From Catellatospora sp. IY07-71 (GTDB lineage Bacteria > Actinomycetota > Actinomycetes > Mycobacteriales > Micromonosporaceae): a DNA stretch of 64,000 nt. The stretch spans positions 3,215,501 through 3,279,500 of the forward strand of contig NZ_AP023360.1 in the NCBI RefSeq assembly GCF_018326265.1, written 5' to 3'. Made by a program: the position numbers and the translations under genes. How positions within the stretch are numbered: the first letter of the stretch is position 1; each line of letters begins with the position of its first letter. A model generated the notes under the pieces. That model did no database searches. It worked only from the letters and a program-made list of their open reading frames with translations, and was not told where the DNA came from. This document shows, piece by piece, positions 48,380 through 56,568 of the stretch.

Positions 48380-48520
48380 CATCCCTCACCTGACTAGGGA
48401 AGGTGAGGGTGTAGGCCGCCCACCTCGACCTCGACGGCGCCCCCCTCGCCCACACCCGCCCTGGTGGACGGCCACCGCAGGCAGGCCCGGGTCGTCGCGC
48501 CTGCCCGCCCGGAAGGGCAT

Positions 48521-48582
48521 GACAGTTTCGGGGAAACTGCAGCCCCCAGCGCTGTCGAAGGTGCAGTTTCCCCGAAACTGTC
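48521..48582. repeat. Family B inverted repeat (copy 3, best conserved)
   Basis: GACAGTTTCGGGGAAACTGC (48521-48540) and GCAGTTTCCCCGAAACTGTC (48563-48582) are perfect 20-bp complements, and each is nearly a dyad in itself. Confidence 0.82.
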
Positions 48583-48633
48583 GCGCACGGTGGTGGTGGC
48601 GGACTCGGCGACGGCGGCGCGGGGGGCGTTGAG

Positions 48634-48942
48634 ATGCGGCGAGTCCTCGAACCGGCGGCGCCGGGACGGGCAAACGCGGTGCTGTGCTCGCTGATCGACG
48701 GCATGTCCGGCCCGACGACCTGGGCCCGGATCTGGCGTGGCCTGACCCAGGAGCGGGCCGTGGAGCGCACCCGCGAGCAGCGCCTGGCGATCCTCGACGC
48801 GATCGCCGCCCGCCGCCCGGAGGTCGCCCGGTCCTGGTCCCTGATCCACGTCGCCGGCGTCGAGGAGTGGCTGCGCCGCGCCCCACTGACCCCCCACCCC
48901 GCCCGGCTGCGGGCGGGGCCGGTGGGTCGGCTGTCCGGCTGA
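48634..48942 (+). CDS. Small hypothetical protein
   Basis: A possible 102-residue protein of unknown function. The part LIDGMSGPTTWARIW, RGLTQERAVERTREQ, RLAILDAIAARRPEV is helical and looks like real protein, but there is no domain I recognise and no strong Shine-Dalgarno sequence before ATG 48634. It lies just before the BASS transporter gene in the same direction. It could be spurious. Confidence 0.42.
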   Translation: MRRVLEPAAPGRANAVLCSLIDGMSGPTTWARIWRGLTQERAVERTREQRLAILDAIAARRPEVARSWSLIHVAGVEEWLRRAPLTPHPARLRAGPVGRLSG

Positions 48943-48979
48943 TGTGGTGCCGGTCACAGGGGATGAAGAATCCTCGGCT

Positions 48980-49867
48980 ATGGATTCAGTGCTGACCCAG
49001 GTGTTCCTGCCCGTCGCTCTCGGCATCGTGATGCTCGGCCTCGGCCTCGGGCTCACCGTCGCCGACTTCAAGCGGATCCTCGTCTTCCCGAAGGCCGTGC
49101 TGGTCGCGCTGGTGTGCCAGGTGCTGATCCTCCCCGCGGCGTGCTTCGGGCTGGTGCTGGCCTTCGATCTGCGTCCCGAGCTGGCCGTGGGCATGATGCT
49201 GCTGGCCGCCTCGCCCGGCGGCACCACGGCCAACCTGTACAGCCACCTGTTCGGCGGCAACGTCGCGCTCAACGTGACGCTGACCGCGGTCAACTCCGTG
49301 CTGGCGATCTTCACGCTGCCGGTGGTGGTGAACCTGTCGCTGAACCACTTCATGTCCGGCACCGGCCAGATCGGGCTGCAGTTCAGCAAGACCCTGCAGG
49401 TGTTCGCGATCGTGCTGATCCCCGTCGCGATCGGCATGTTCGTGCGGCACCGCTCGGTGTCGTTCGCCGAGCGGATGCACCAGCCGGTGCGGATCCTGTC
49501 GGTGGTGGTGCTGGTCGCGGTCATCGCCGGCACGCTGCTGTCGGAGCGGGAGAACGTCGCCGACTACTTCGCCGGCGCCGGGCTGGTCGCGCTGGTCTTC
49601 AACGTGGTGAGCCTCGCCGTCGGCTACTACCTGCCGCGGCTGGCGCGCATCGACCGGGCCGACTCGGTCGCCGCCGCCATGGAGATCGGCATCCACAACG
49701 GCACCCTGGCCATCTTCATCGCGACCACGCTGCTGGCGAACACGCAGCTGGCGGTGCCCGCGGCGGTGTACAGCATCATCATGTTCTTCACCGCCGCCGC
49801 CTTCGGCTACCTGGTCAGCCCGGCCCGCAGCGCCCGGATCGAGCCGGAGCCCGAGCCCGCCGCGTGA
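48980..49867 (+). CDS. BASS-family sodium-dependent transporter
   Basis: A 295-residue membrane protein of the bile acid:sodium symporter family, with about nine to ten helices. The family signature is ASPGGTTANLYSHLFGG, continuing NVALNVTLTAVNSVLA (about 68-100), and the second crossover motif is EIGIHNGTLAIFIATTLL (about 236-253). Bacterial members import pantoate, pyruvate-like acids or steroids with sodium. I prefer ATG 48980, where the hydrophobic protein begins (MDSVLTQVF); the longer frame adds 12 polar residues. A family A hairpin follows 7 bp after the stop. Confidence 0.88.
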   Translation: MDSVLTQVFLPVALGIVMLGLGLGLTVADFKRILVFPKAVLVALVCQVLILPAACFGLVLAFDLRPELAVGMMLLAASPGGTTANLYSHLFGGNVALNVTLTAVNSVLAIFTLPVVVNLSLNHFMSGTGQIGLQFSKTLQVFAIVLIPVAIGMFVRHRSVSFAERMHQPVRILSVVVLVAVIAGTLLSERENVADYFAGAGLVALVFNVVSLAVGYYLPRLARIDRADSVAAAMEIGIHNGTLAIFIATTLLANTQLAVPAAVYSIIMFFTAAAFGYLVSPARSARIEPEPEPAA

Positions 49868-49873
49868 AGAGTT

Positions 49874-49921
49874 AGGAAGGGCACCTTCTACATCGCAAAG
49901 CGATAAGAAGGTGCCCTTCCT
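49874..49921. repeat. Family A inverted repeat (copy 5)
   Basis: AGGAAGGGCACCTTCT (49874-49889) and AGAAGGTGCCCTTCCT (49906-49921), identical in arms and inner loop to copy 3. It lies between convergent genes as a likely bidirectional terminator. Confidence 0.87.
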
Positions 49922-49925
49922 TTCC

Positions 49926-50570
49926 TTAAGGGAGGGTTTCGGAGCGGAGGAGGTCCACGGCCAGCTGGATCGTGTCGGGGGAGGCGGTGCGCAGGGAGCC
50001 GCCGGGGAACGGCGGGCGCGGGTCGTATTCGAGGGCGAGCTGGACGGCGCGGGCCAGTTCCTCGCCCGCCAGGTGCGCGGCCAGGCGCAGGGCCATGTCG
50101 AGGCCGGCGGAGACGCCCGCGGCGGTGATGATCCGGCCGTGCTCGACGAAGCGCTCGGGCACGTAGGTCGCGCCGTAGTGCGGCAGGTAGTCCTTGGCGG
50201 CCCAGTGGGTGGTCGCGGTCTGGCCGGAAAGCAGTCCCGCCGCGCCGAGCATCAGCGCGCCGGTGCAGACCGAGGTGGTCCAGGTCGAGGTCGCGTGCGC
50301 GGTACGGGTCCAGTCGACGTACCGCGGGTCGGCGGCGGCCTCGAAGGCGCCGACCAGGCCGCCGGGGATCACGAGGACGTTGGGTTCGGGCAGGTCGGCC
50401 AGTGCGGTGTCGGCGTGCATGGTGAGCAGGCCGGTGTCGGCGACGACCGGGCCGGGCTCCTTGGCCACGAACGTGACGTGGGTGTCGGGCAGCCGGGCCA
50501 GCACGTCGTACGGGCCCACCGCGTCCAGCGCCGTGAACCCCGGGTAGAGCAGGATCGCCACGGTCGTCAT
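49926..50570 (-). CDS. DJ-1/PfpI-family protein, isonitrile hydratase-like
   Basis: A 214-residue DJ-1-superfamily enzyme. The nucleophile elbow is SVCTGALMLGAAGLL (Cys at about residue 101), preceded by the VIPGG strand and a FTALDAVGPYDVL N-terminus whose Asp matches isonitrile hydratases (InhA). It may hydrate isocyanides to N-formamides (inference), or be a general glyoxalase-like or stress protein. The ATG at 50570 lies 6 nt after GATAGT (minus strand), a possible leaderless start. Confidence 0.78.
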   Translation of the reverse strand: MTTVAILLYPGFTALDAVGPYDVLARLPDTHVTFVAKEPGPVVADTGLLTMHADTALADLPEPNVLVIPGGLVGAFEAAADPRYVDWTRTAHATSTWTTSVCTGALMLGAAGLLSGQTATTHWAAKDYLPHYGATYVPERFVEHGRIITAAGVSAGLDMALRLAAHLAGEELARAVQLALEYDPRPPFPGGSLRTASPDTIQLAVDLLRSETLP

Positions 50571-50619
50571 GGGTCCACTATCGCCCGCCCGGCCCGGCGG
50601 CTGGGTGGGAACGGGCCGT

Positions 50620-51987
50620 TCAGCGCGCGTGGCGGCGGCGCGGGCGGCGGCGGCCGGAGTTGCGTACGCCGAGCAGCCAGAACCCGGCCCCGGCCACCAG
50701 CGCGACCATCGCGCCGCCGATGAGCACCCCGCTGACCTGCTGCGTCGTGCTGAGCAGGGACACCTCCGGCGCTTCGGCCGGGGGTGGAGCGGCGGCGACG
50801 GCGGGCGTGCTGACGGCCGCGGCCTCCGGTGTGGCGGAGAACGAGGCCAGCGGCGCGGCGCTGGGCAGGGGGCTCGCCGACGGGGTGACCGAGACCGAGG
50901 GGCTCGGCGAGGGCCTGCCGCCGAGCGGGGACACCTCGACCCGGGCGCTGCTCGCCGAGGCGGCGCGCACCGTGATGGTGAGCTTGTTCACCTGGTCGGT
51001 GAGCACGGTGCCGACGGGGACGAGCAGCGGGCTGCCCGACCGCGTCGGATTGATCATGTACGCGTTGCGGTAGTCGCGGGTGTTGCCGCTGACGGGCACG
51101 GCGTAGACGCGTACCCCCGGCTTGTCGACCGCGCTGTCCACCGCGCCGCGGGCGCGCAGCTCGACGAGGTAGTGCAGCGTGCGTGAGGCCTTGACCTCGA
51201 CCGCGCGCAGGCCGCCGGCGGACGCGGGCGCGTGCAGCGGGGTCAGCGTGTACGTGCCCGACCCGGCGACGTCGCGGTGCCGGTCGGCGGCCAGCCAGCC
51301 GCTGTGCAGCAGCTCGGGCGAGGAGTAGCCGCGGCCCGCGCCGCCCGAGCCCATCGGGGAGTTGCCGCTGTAGCCGTTGGCCTTGCAGGAGGAGACGATG
51401 CTGCCGGGGCAGTCGCGTCTGGTCTCGTGCGGGTAGCCGTGGTTGTGGCCCACCTCGTGCACCACCGCGGCCAGCGACGGCCGGGGCGGGAACCAGGTCA
51501 CCCGGCCCGGCACCTGGCCGAGCCCGGCCCAGCCGCACGCGCCGATGTCGAACAGGACCGCCACCGAGTCCCAGGCCACGCCCAGCCCGGCCAGGTGGTC
51601 CTGCGCGGTGACGCGGGCCTCCTCGCTGTAGCACTTCGACGTGTCACCGGCGCCCGCCGCCAGCGCGGCGTTCGGCGGGGCCAGGTAGACGCCGTCGCCC
51701 GCGGCGGTGAACCGCAGCTGCCCCTGGGTCACCGCGTCGGTCCACGAGGCCAGCGAGTTCGTGCCGCCCAGGAACAGGTCGCGCGCGTAGGCGGTGTCGG
51801 CGAGCTGGGTCTGCCGCTCCGCGGTCGACCCGTTCTGGATCATCACGACGGCCAGCCGCTTCGTGGCGGGCGCGGCGGCGGCCCGGACCTGGGCGGCCCG
51901 GTCCGGCGCCGGAGGCGGGACGGAGGCGGCGGCGGTGACCGGGATGAGGGTCGGCGTGATGAGCAGGACGGCGATGAGGAGTCGCAT
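50620..51987 (-). CDS. Membrane-anchored M11-like metzincin metalloprotease
   Basis: A 455-residue secreted zinc protease. After a signal peptide (about 1-21) comes the catalytic domain with HEVGHNHGYPH, matching HExxHxxGxxH (His177, Glu178, His181, His187), and a later SPMGS Met-turn, as in gametolysin-type (M11) metzincins. A Ser/Pro/Ala-rich linker (about 350-415) leads to a C-terminal membrane helix (VSGVLIGGAMVALVAG plus AGFWLLGV) and a basic tail (RRRPRRRHAR), so the protease domain should face outside on a stalk. No sortase motif is seen. Confidence 0.85.
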   Translation of the reverse strand: MRLLIAVLLITPTLIPVTAAASVPPPAPDRAAQVRAAAAPATKRLAVVMIQNGSTAERQTQLADTAYARDLFLGGTNSLASWTDAVTQGQLRFTAAGDGVYLAPPNAALAAGAGDTSKCYSEEARVTAQDHLAGLGVAWDSVAVLFDIGACGWAGLGQVPGRVTWFPPRPSLAAVVHEVGHNHGYPHETRRDCPGSIVSSCKANGYSGNSPMGSGGAGRGYSSPELLHSGWLAADRHRDVAGSGTYTLTPLHAPASAGGLRAVEVKASRTLHYLVELRARGAVDSAVDKPGVRVYAVPVSGNTRDYRNAYMINPTRSGSPLLVPVGTVLTDQVNKLTITVRAASASSARVEVSPLGGRPSPSPSVSVTPSASPLPSAAPLASFSATPEAAAVSTPAVAAAPPPAEAPEVSLLSTTQQVSGVLIGGAMVALVAGAGFWLLGVRNSGRRRPRRRHAR

Positions 51988-52030
51988 CAGGGGTGCTCGC
52001 CTTCAGGCGGGAGCGTCATCCCCCGGAATG

Positions 52031-52525
52031 CTAGCCGCCGGTCGTTTCCGGAACTGTCAGCCCGGCGTCAGCAATGCGCTCCCGGAACGGCCGGCGCCGC
52101 AGCGCCTCGGCGATCTCGGTGAGCAGATCGGACAGCGGCATGGACAGCTCGGCGTCCAGCCCGCGCATCGCCGCGGTGGTCGCGGCCCACTCCGCCTCGA
52201 TGACCGGCAGCAGGTCGCGGGCCCGCCCGGTCAGGCTGACCACGCGCTGGCGGGCGTCGGCGCCGGGAGACAGGTCGACGAGCCCGGCACGGTGCATCTG
52301 CGCCACCGTCTGGCTGGCCGCGGAGTGGGTGACGCCGACCCGGCGGGCGAGGTCGCGGATGGGCATCGGGCCGTCCGCCAGCAGCGCCCGGACCACGGGG
52401 GAGTGGCGGGGGCGGTAGTCGGCCAGGCCCAGCTCGGCGTACACCTTGGCCACGTCGCCGTCGAGCAGCTCCAGCACGTGGCGCAGCAGCGTGCCGACCG
52501 CCTCGCGTTCGGGCAGGGGGTTCAC
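52031..52525 (-). CDS. MarR-family transcriptional regulator
   Basis: A 164-residue winged-helix regulator with MarR features: recognition helix MPIRDLARRVGVTHSAASQTVAQM (read as MPIRDLARRVGV and THSAASQTVAQM; about 54-77) and wing LSPGADARQRVVSLTGRARD. It is divergent from the proline iminopeptidase gene across 45 bp, where a dyad sits between the two starts, so it likely controls both. GTG 52525 follows TACATT by 6 nt and has no Shine-Dalgarno sequence, so it is predicted leaderless. Confidence 0.87.
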   Translation of the reverse strand: MNPLPEREAVGTLLRHVLELLDGDVAKVYAELGLADYRPRHSPVVRALLADGPMPIRDLARRVGVTHSAASQTVAQMHRAGLVDLSPGADARQRVVSLTGRARDLLPVIEAEWAATTAAMRGLDAELSMPLSDLLTEIAEALRRRPFRERIADAGLTVPETTGG

Positions 52526-52553
52526 GCTGATAATGTAACAGTGCTGTCATATT
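52526..52553 (-). promoter_or_regulatory. MarR operator and leaderless promoter, divergent intergenic
   Basis: ACAG-TG-CTGT (52538-52547) is a perfect dyad core, extended imperfectly to 52532-52553. On the minus strand, TACATT (52532-52537) is a -10 six nt before the GTG of the MarR gene. On the plus strand, the same region must hold the iminopeptidase promoter, so one bound dimer could repress both. Confidence 0.65.
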
Positions 52554-52570
52554 CCCCCGGAGGTGGTTCC

Positions 52571-53521
52571 GTGTACCCGCTGAGCGAGCCCTACGACACC
52601 GGCATGCTCGACGTCGGCGACGGCAACCTCGTGCACTGGGAGGTCTCCGGCAACCCGGCGGGCAAACCCGCCGTGGTCCTGCACGGCGGGCCGGGCTCCG
52701 GCGCGGGCGCGGGCTGGCGGCGCTACTTCGACCCGGCGGCATACCGGGTGGTGCTGTTCGACCAGCGCGGGTGCGGGCGCAGCACGCCCAGCGTGGGCGA
52801 CCCGGCCACCGACCTGTCCGTCAACACGACGCCGCACCTCGTCGCCGACATCGAGCTGCTGCGCGAGCACCTCGGCATCGAGCGCTGGCTCGTGCTCGGC
52901 GCGTCCTGGGGCGCCTGCCTGGGGCAGGCGTACGCGCAGCGCCACCCGTCGTCCGTCTCCGAGATGGTGCTGTTCAGCGTCACCGCCGGGACCCGTGGCG
53001 AGATCGACTGGATCACGCGGCAGATGGGGCGGATCTTCCCGGCCGAGTGGGCCCGGTTCCGCGACGGGGTGCCCGCGGGGGAGCGGGACGGCAACCTCGC
53101 GGCGGCGTACGCGCGCCTGCTGGCCTCGCCCGATCCGGCCGTGCGGGACAAGGCTGCCCGCGACTGGTGCGACTGGGAGGACGTGCACGTCGGCACGGCG
53201 CCCGGCCACCGCCCCGACCCACGCTACGACGACCCCGAGTTCCGGATGGTGCTCGCGCGCGCGGTCACCCACTACTGGGGCAACGACTGTTTCCTGGAGG
53301 ACGGCGAGCTGCTCGCCAACGCCGGGAAGCTGGCCGGGATCCCCGGCGTGCTGGTGCACGGCCGGCTCGATGTCAGCAGCCCCTGCGACACCGCCTGGCA
53401 CCTGGCCCAGGCCTGGCCCGGCGCCGAACTGACCCTCATCGAGCAGGCCGGCCACGGCTCCGCCAACGGCATCGGCGACGTCGTCCTCGCCGCCCTCGAC
53501 CGCTTCGCCACCCACCCCTGA
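52571..53521 (+). CDS. pip: Proline iminopeptidase (alpha/beta hydrolase)
   Basis: Releases N-terminal proline from peptides in the cytoplasm. The 316-residue protein has the S33 family motifs: HGGPGSG oxyanion loop, FDQRGCGRS, the nucleophile elbow GASWGACLG (Ser near residue 115), and late Asp/His residues in LVHGRLDVSSP and EQAGHGSA. Length and order fit. GTG 52571 is preceded by GGAGG about 8 nt upstream. It is divergent from and probably repressed by the MarR protein. Confidence 0.9.
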   Translation: MYPLSEPYDTGMLDVGDGNLVHWEVSGNPAGKPAVVLHGGPGSGAGAGWRRYFDPAAYRVVLFDQRGCGRSTPSVGDPATDLSVNTTPHLVADIELLREHLGIERWLVLGASWGACLGQAYAQRHPSSVSEMVLFSVTAGTRGEIDWITRQMGRIFPAEWARFRDGVPAGERDGNLAAAYARLLASPDPAVRDKAARDWCDWEDVHVGTAPGHRPDPRYDDPEFRMVLARAVTHYWGNDCFLEDGELLANAGKLAGIPGVLVHGRLDVSSPCDTAWHLAQAWPGAELTLIEQAGHGSANGIGDVVLAALDRFATHP

Positions 53522-53543
53522 CCCCGCCACCGCCGGGCGGCAA

Positions 53544-53618
53544 GATCGCTCGACTTGCCTGGCACATGGGGGAAAGCGGGGCCAAGATACGCCCAGGTGC
53601 CAGGCAAGTCGGTGGATC
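53544..53618. repeat. Family D inverted repeat (copy 2, - orientation)
   Basis: GATCGCTCGACTTGCCTGGC (53544-53563) pairs with GCCAGGCAAGTC plus GGTGGATC (53599-53618), with two or three mismatches near the outer end. The interior, read on the minus strand, contains GGGCGTATCTTG and CGCTTTC, matching copy 1. Confidence 0.8.
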
Positions 53619-54784
53619 TAGGCCGCCGGGGTGAGGAGGGCGGCGGCGGTGCGTTCGGTGGTGAGGGCGGCGTCGACCAGGTCGGCGGCCTCGTCGCACC
53701 AGGTGCGCAGGTCGGCGTCGGGAGCGGACGCGGCGTGTGCGGCGAGGGCGGACCAGGTGCGGCCGGAGTCGCGGAACAGTTCCGCGGCACGGCGTAGCGC
53801 GTCCGGGGCCGGTCCGGCATCCGTGCCCAGGCGGTCCGCATCTGGGGCCTGGGCTGGGGTGGGGCCGGTGGGCAGGGTGGCGGCTTCGTCGAGGAAGGCG
53901 GCGTAGAGGGGGCGGGTGGCGCCGGGGGCCGTGTACTCGCGCTCCAGGCATTCGGGCAGGCGGCGGGCCACCTGTTCGCGGGCGGCGGGGGAGGCGAAGC
54001 GCTGTGACCAGCCCTTGCGGGTGCGGGTGTCGCGCAGTTCGGCGGCGAGCCCGGCCATGCCGGAGAAGCCGAAGTTGACGTCGAAGCTGTTGCCCAGCAC
54101 CGGCCCGGTGAGATGCCCGACCGTCACCGTGATCGCATCGCGCGCCGCCGCCCGCAGGTCCACCGTGGACGGGCCGCCCGTGACGGCCAGCAGCCGGTGG
54201 CGGCCCTGGCGGTGCGCCGTCCACGCCGCGGCGAACGAGGCGAGGTCCAGCTCGCGGACGCCGTACGGCGGGTCGAGCACGGTGAGCAGGTCGCCGGTGA
54301 GGGCGATGACGGCGACCGGGTACGGCTCGGCGGAGCTGAACTGGGGCGCGGACTGCCACGGCAGCCGGCTGCGGTCGACGGTGCACAGCGCGGGCCGGCC
54401 GTCGCCGAGCGCGGCGCGCAGCCGGTCCAGCGCCGCCTTCGCCGAGGTGCCGGTGGTCTGCGTGTACGCGACGCCGAGCCGCCCGAGCGCGGCGGGCGCC
54501 CACGGCTCGGGGTGGTGCTGGGCGACGATGGTGAGCAGCGGGTGCGGCACGGCGGCGTACTCGAAGACGGCGTACATGAAGCCGATCCCGCCGCCGAGGC
54601 CGCAGACGAGCGGCTCGGACAGGGGCTGCCCGGCGGCGGCGAGCAGGTGCCCGGTCAGCACGGAGTCGCGGTGCGAACCGGGGACGGGCGGGCCGGTCAG
54701 GTGGCGGGCGGCGGTGGAGTACGCCTCGCCGGTGCGGGCCATGCGTTCCCGGACGAGCTTCTTGAAGTTCCTGCGTGCGGTCAT
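53618..54784 (-). CDS. BtrH N-terminal-domain/DUF4872 protein
   Basis: A 388-residue protein resembling the BtrH N-terminal domain plus DUF4872 family. BtrH itself is an acyltransferase of butirosin assembly that moves an acyl chain from carrier protein to an antibiotic. Visible segments: VCGLGGGIGFMYAVFEY (a conserved Cys-Gly-rich block near residue 66), GTSAKAALDRLRAAL and NFGFSGMAGL. No carrier protein or antibiotic gene is adjacent, so the function here is open. ATG 54784 with GGAGG 8 nt upstream is preferred over the start at 54874. Confidence 0.7.
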   Translation of the reverse strand: MTARRNFKKLVRERMARTGEAYSTAARHLTGPPVPGSHRDSVLTGHLLAAAGQPLSEPLVCGLGGGIGFMYAVFEYAAVPHPLLTIVAQHHPEPWAPAALGRLGVAYTQTTGTSAKAALDRLRAALGDGRPALCTVDRSRLPWQSAPQFSSAEPYPVAVIALTGDLLTVLDPPYGVRELDLASFAAAWTAHRQGRHRLLAVTGGPSTVDLRAAARDAITVTVGHLTGPVLGNSFDVNFGFSGMAGLAAELRDTRTRKGWSQRFASPAAREQVARRLPECLEREYTAPGATRPLYAAFLDEAATLPTGPTPAQAPDADRLGTDAGPAPDALRRAAELFRDSGRTWSALAAHAASAPDADLRTWCDEAADLVDAALTTERTAAALLTPAA

Positions 54785-54992
54785 GACGGTGTCCTCCGCG
54801 ACGGCCCTGCGCCCCGCCCACGCCGGTGACGCGTCCGTCGCTGCCGGAGGTGTCGCGGCTGCACGAGCGGTCACGCCCGTGATGAGACGGTCACCTTCGC
54901 CTCCGCGCCGCCGGTGCGCGTGGGGCGCCGGTCAGGAGGTATGGCGTACGGGCACACGCCGCGAGCAGCATACCGTTGCAATTGCGTGATCT
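54785..54992. other. 3' flank of tnpB; possible omega-RNA region
   Basis: This 208-bp stretch between the BtrH-like gene's start and the tnpB stop has no supported gene. The part nearest tnpB (about 54900-54992) is less GC-rich and contains GTATGGCGTACGGGCACACG and AGCAGCATAC, which can partly pair. By the organisation of known TnpB loci it is where an omega-RNA and the element's right end would be. This is not shown by the sequence. Confidence 0.3.
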
Positions 54993-56372
54993 CTAGCGAG
55001 CACTCGTGTTGCAGTCGGCCGTTGCCGGCCGACGGTCCCCGTCTGATCCACCAGGGTGGTGCGGGGTGGTCGTTTCACAGCCACCTGCCACCACGAGGGT
55101 GGTCTCACGGTCGACTCCACGATCGTTTTGCGTCTCCCGGCCACTCCGGGCGACGTACTGCTGCAGGTTGATCGCCGCGTTCAGATCACGGTCCAGGCAC
55201 AGGCCGCAATGCTCGCAGGTGTAGGTCCGTACCCGCAGCGGCAGCTTGGGTTTCACTGCGCCGCAGGATGAACAGGTCTTCGAGGAGGCGAACCACCGGT
55301 CGGCGACCACGAGCCGCCCGCCGTTCCAGGTGGTCTTATATTCCAGGTGCCGGCGCAGGGTGGCCCAGCCGGCGTCGGCGATGTGCCGGGCCAGACGCCG
55401 ATTGCGGATCATCCCGGCGACGTTGAGGTCCTCGACCACGATCGTGCCGTAGGTCGCGGCGAGGGTGGTGGTGAGTTTGTGCAGGCCGTCGGCGCGCAGG
55501 TTCGCCACCCGGGCGTGCGCGTGGGCCAGGCGGGCTTTGGCCTGCCGCCAGCGGGCCGATGGCCGCTGTCCGGTGCGCCGGTCCGGGCCCTGCCGCCGGG
55601 ACAGGGTCCGGGCGGCGGCGCGCAGCCGCGCCTGTGCCTGGTTCAGGTGGCGGGGGTTGGGCACGATCTGCCCTGTCGACAGGGCCGCCAGGTTGGCGAT
55701 GCCGAGGTCAACTCCGACGGTGGCCTGGGGGCGGGCGGGGGCACGGACGGTGCGGGTGACCTCGACGGTGAACGACACGTGCCAGCGCCCGCCGGTGTGC
55801 CGGACGGTGGCCGACATGATCCGGGCGGTGCCCGCGTGCAGGCGCCGGGCGAGTTTGCGGGTCGACTCGTGGGTGCGGATGCGGCCCAGCCTGGGCAGGG
55901 TCACATGGTGGCGGGTGTCCTCGACGCGGATCGTGCCGGTGGTGAACCGCACCGACGGCGTCACCCGCCGCCGGGACCGGAACCTCGGGAACCCCACCCT
56001 GGGCCCGCCACGGCGGCCCGACCGCGACGCCGACCAGTTGCCCAAGGCCCGCGCCAGACCATCCAGTCCGGTGTTGAACGCCTCCTTCGAACATTGCGGC
56101 CACCACGGCGCGACCTGAGGCTTGGCGGTGTTCCAGGCGCGGCGCAGGGCGGGCAGGGTCCAGCCCAAAGCCGGGGTGAGCTGCTCGCCGTCCAGGCCGT
56201 AGGTGCGCTCGGCGGCCCGCTGGCCGAGGTTGGCGCGCACCGCAGCTAGGGCCCAGTTGAACGCGAACCGGCCCGCACCGGCGTGCCGGTGCAGGTCACG
56301 GTCCTGCGCCGGGGCCGGGTCCAGGGCGAAACGGTACGCCTGCACCACCACCCCACCAGCCGCATCGGACAC
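54993..56372 (-). CDS. tnpB: TnpB-family RNA-guided nuclease (IS605/IS607-type), solitary
   Basis: A 459-residue TnpB protein, an ancestor-type relative of Cas12 nucleases. RuvC motifs are all present: GVDLG (Asp222), IVVEDLN (Glu314) and LDRDLNAAINL (Asp394-Asp396), plus a zinc finger CSSC...CEHC (Cys367, Cys370, Cys386, Cys389) and an N-terminal helix-turn-helix-like domain. No TnpA transposase lies beside it and I could not define element ends, so it may be a stranded element or a domesticated gene. By analogy, its guide (omega) RNA would span the 3' end of the gene and the flank near 54900-55000. It appears intact. Confidence 0.9.
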   Translation of the reverse strand: MSDAAGGVVVQAYRFALDPAPAQDRDLHRHAGAGRFAFNWALAAVRANLGQRAAERTYGLDGEQLTPALGWTLPALRRAWNTAKPQVAPWWPQCSKEAFNTGLDGLARALGNWSASRSGRRGGPRVGFPRFRSRRRVTPSVRFTTGTIRVEDTRHHVTLPRLGRIRTHESTRKLARRLHAGTARIMSATVRHTGGRWHVSFTVEVTRTVRAPARPQATVGVDLGIANLAALSTGQIVPNPRHLNQAQARLRAAARTLSRRQGPDRRTGQRPSARWRQAKARLAHAHARVANLRADGLHKLTTTLAATYGTIVVEDLNVAGMIRNRRLARHIADAGWATLRRHLEYKTTWNGGRLVVADRWFASSKTCSSCGAVKPKLPLRVRTYTCEHCGLCLDRDLNAAINLQQYVARSGRETQNDRGVDRETTLVVAGGCETTTPHHPGGSDGDRRPATADCNTSAR

Positions 56373-56519
56373 ACGAGCAGGCTAGGCGACCCGTACGACA
56401 AGACCGTCATCGCGCGCAGATATCGACCGGGCCGTGCACGCCAGCGCACGCTGGAGCGCGCCAAAGCTCACTCAACCACCAGCAGTTGGATACCCCCTGG
56501 ACGGCCGCACGCCGGAGCT

Positions 56520-56554
56520 GTTAACGTAACGTCTGTTACGTAACAGCTGTTACG
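56520..56554 (+). promoter_or_regulatory. TetR operator cluster
   Basis: The perfect palindrome CTGTTACGTAACAG (56533-56546) is flanked by GTTAACGTAAC (56520-56530) and CTGTTACG (56547-56554), giving several GTAAC/GTTAC half-sites in 35 bp just before the TetR start codon. It is a strong candidate self-operator. Confidence 0.72.
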
Positions 56555-56568
56555 GAAAGGGAGGGCGC

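Larger units (their letters stand above)
48307..48633. other. Repeat-rich intergenic region (families A and B)
   Basis: This 327-bp region between divergent genes holds family A copy 4 (48334-48379) and family B copy 3 (48521-48582), together with low-complexity GC-rich sequence. I see no gene in it. The family A copy lies next to the 5' end of the kinase-fold gene rather than at a gene end. Confidence 0.6.
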
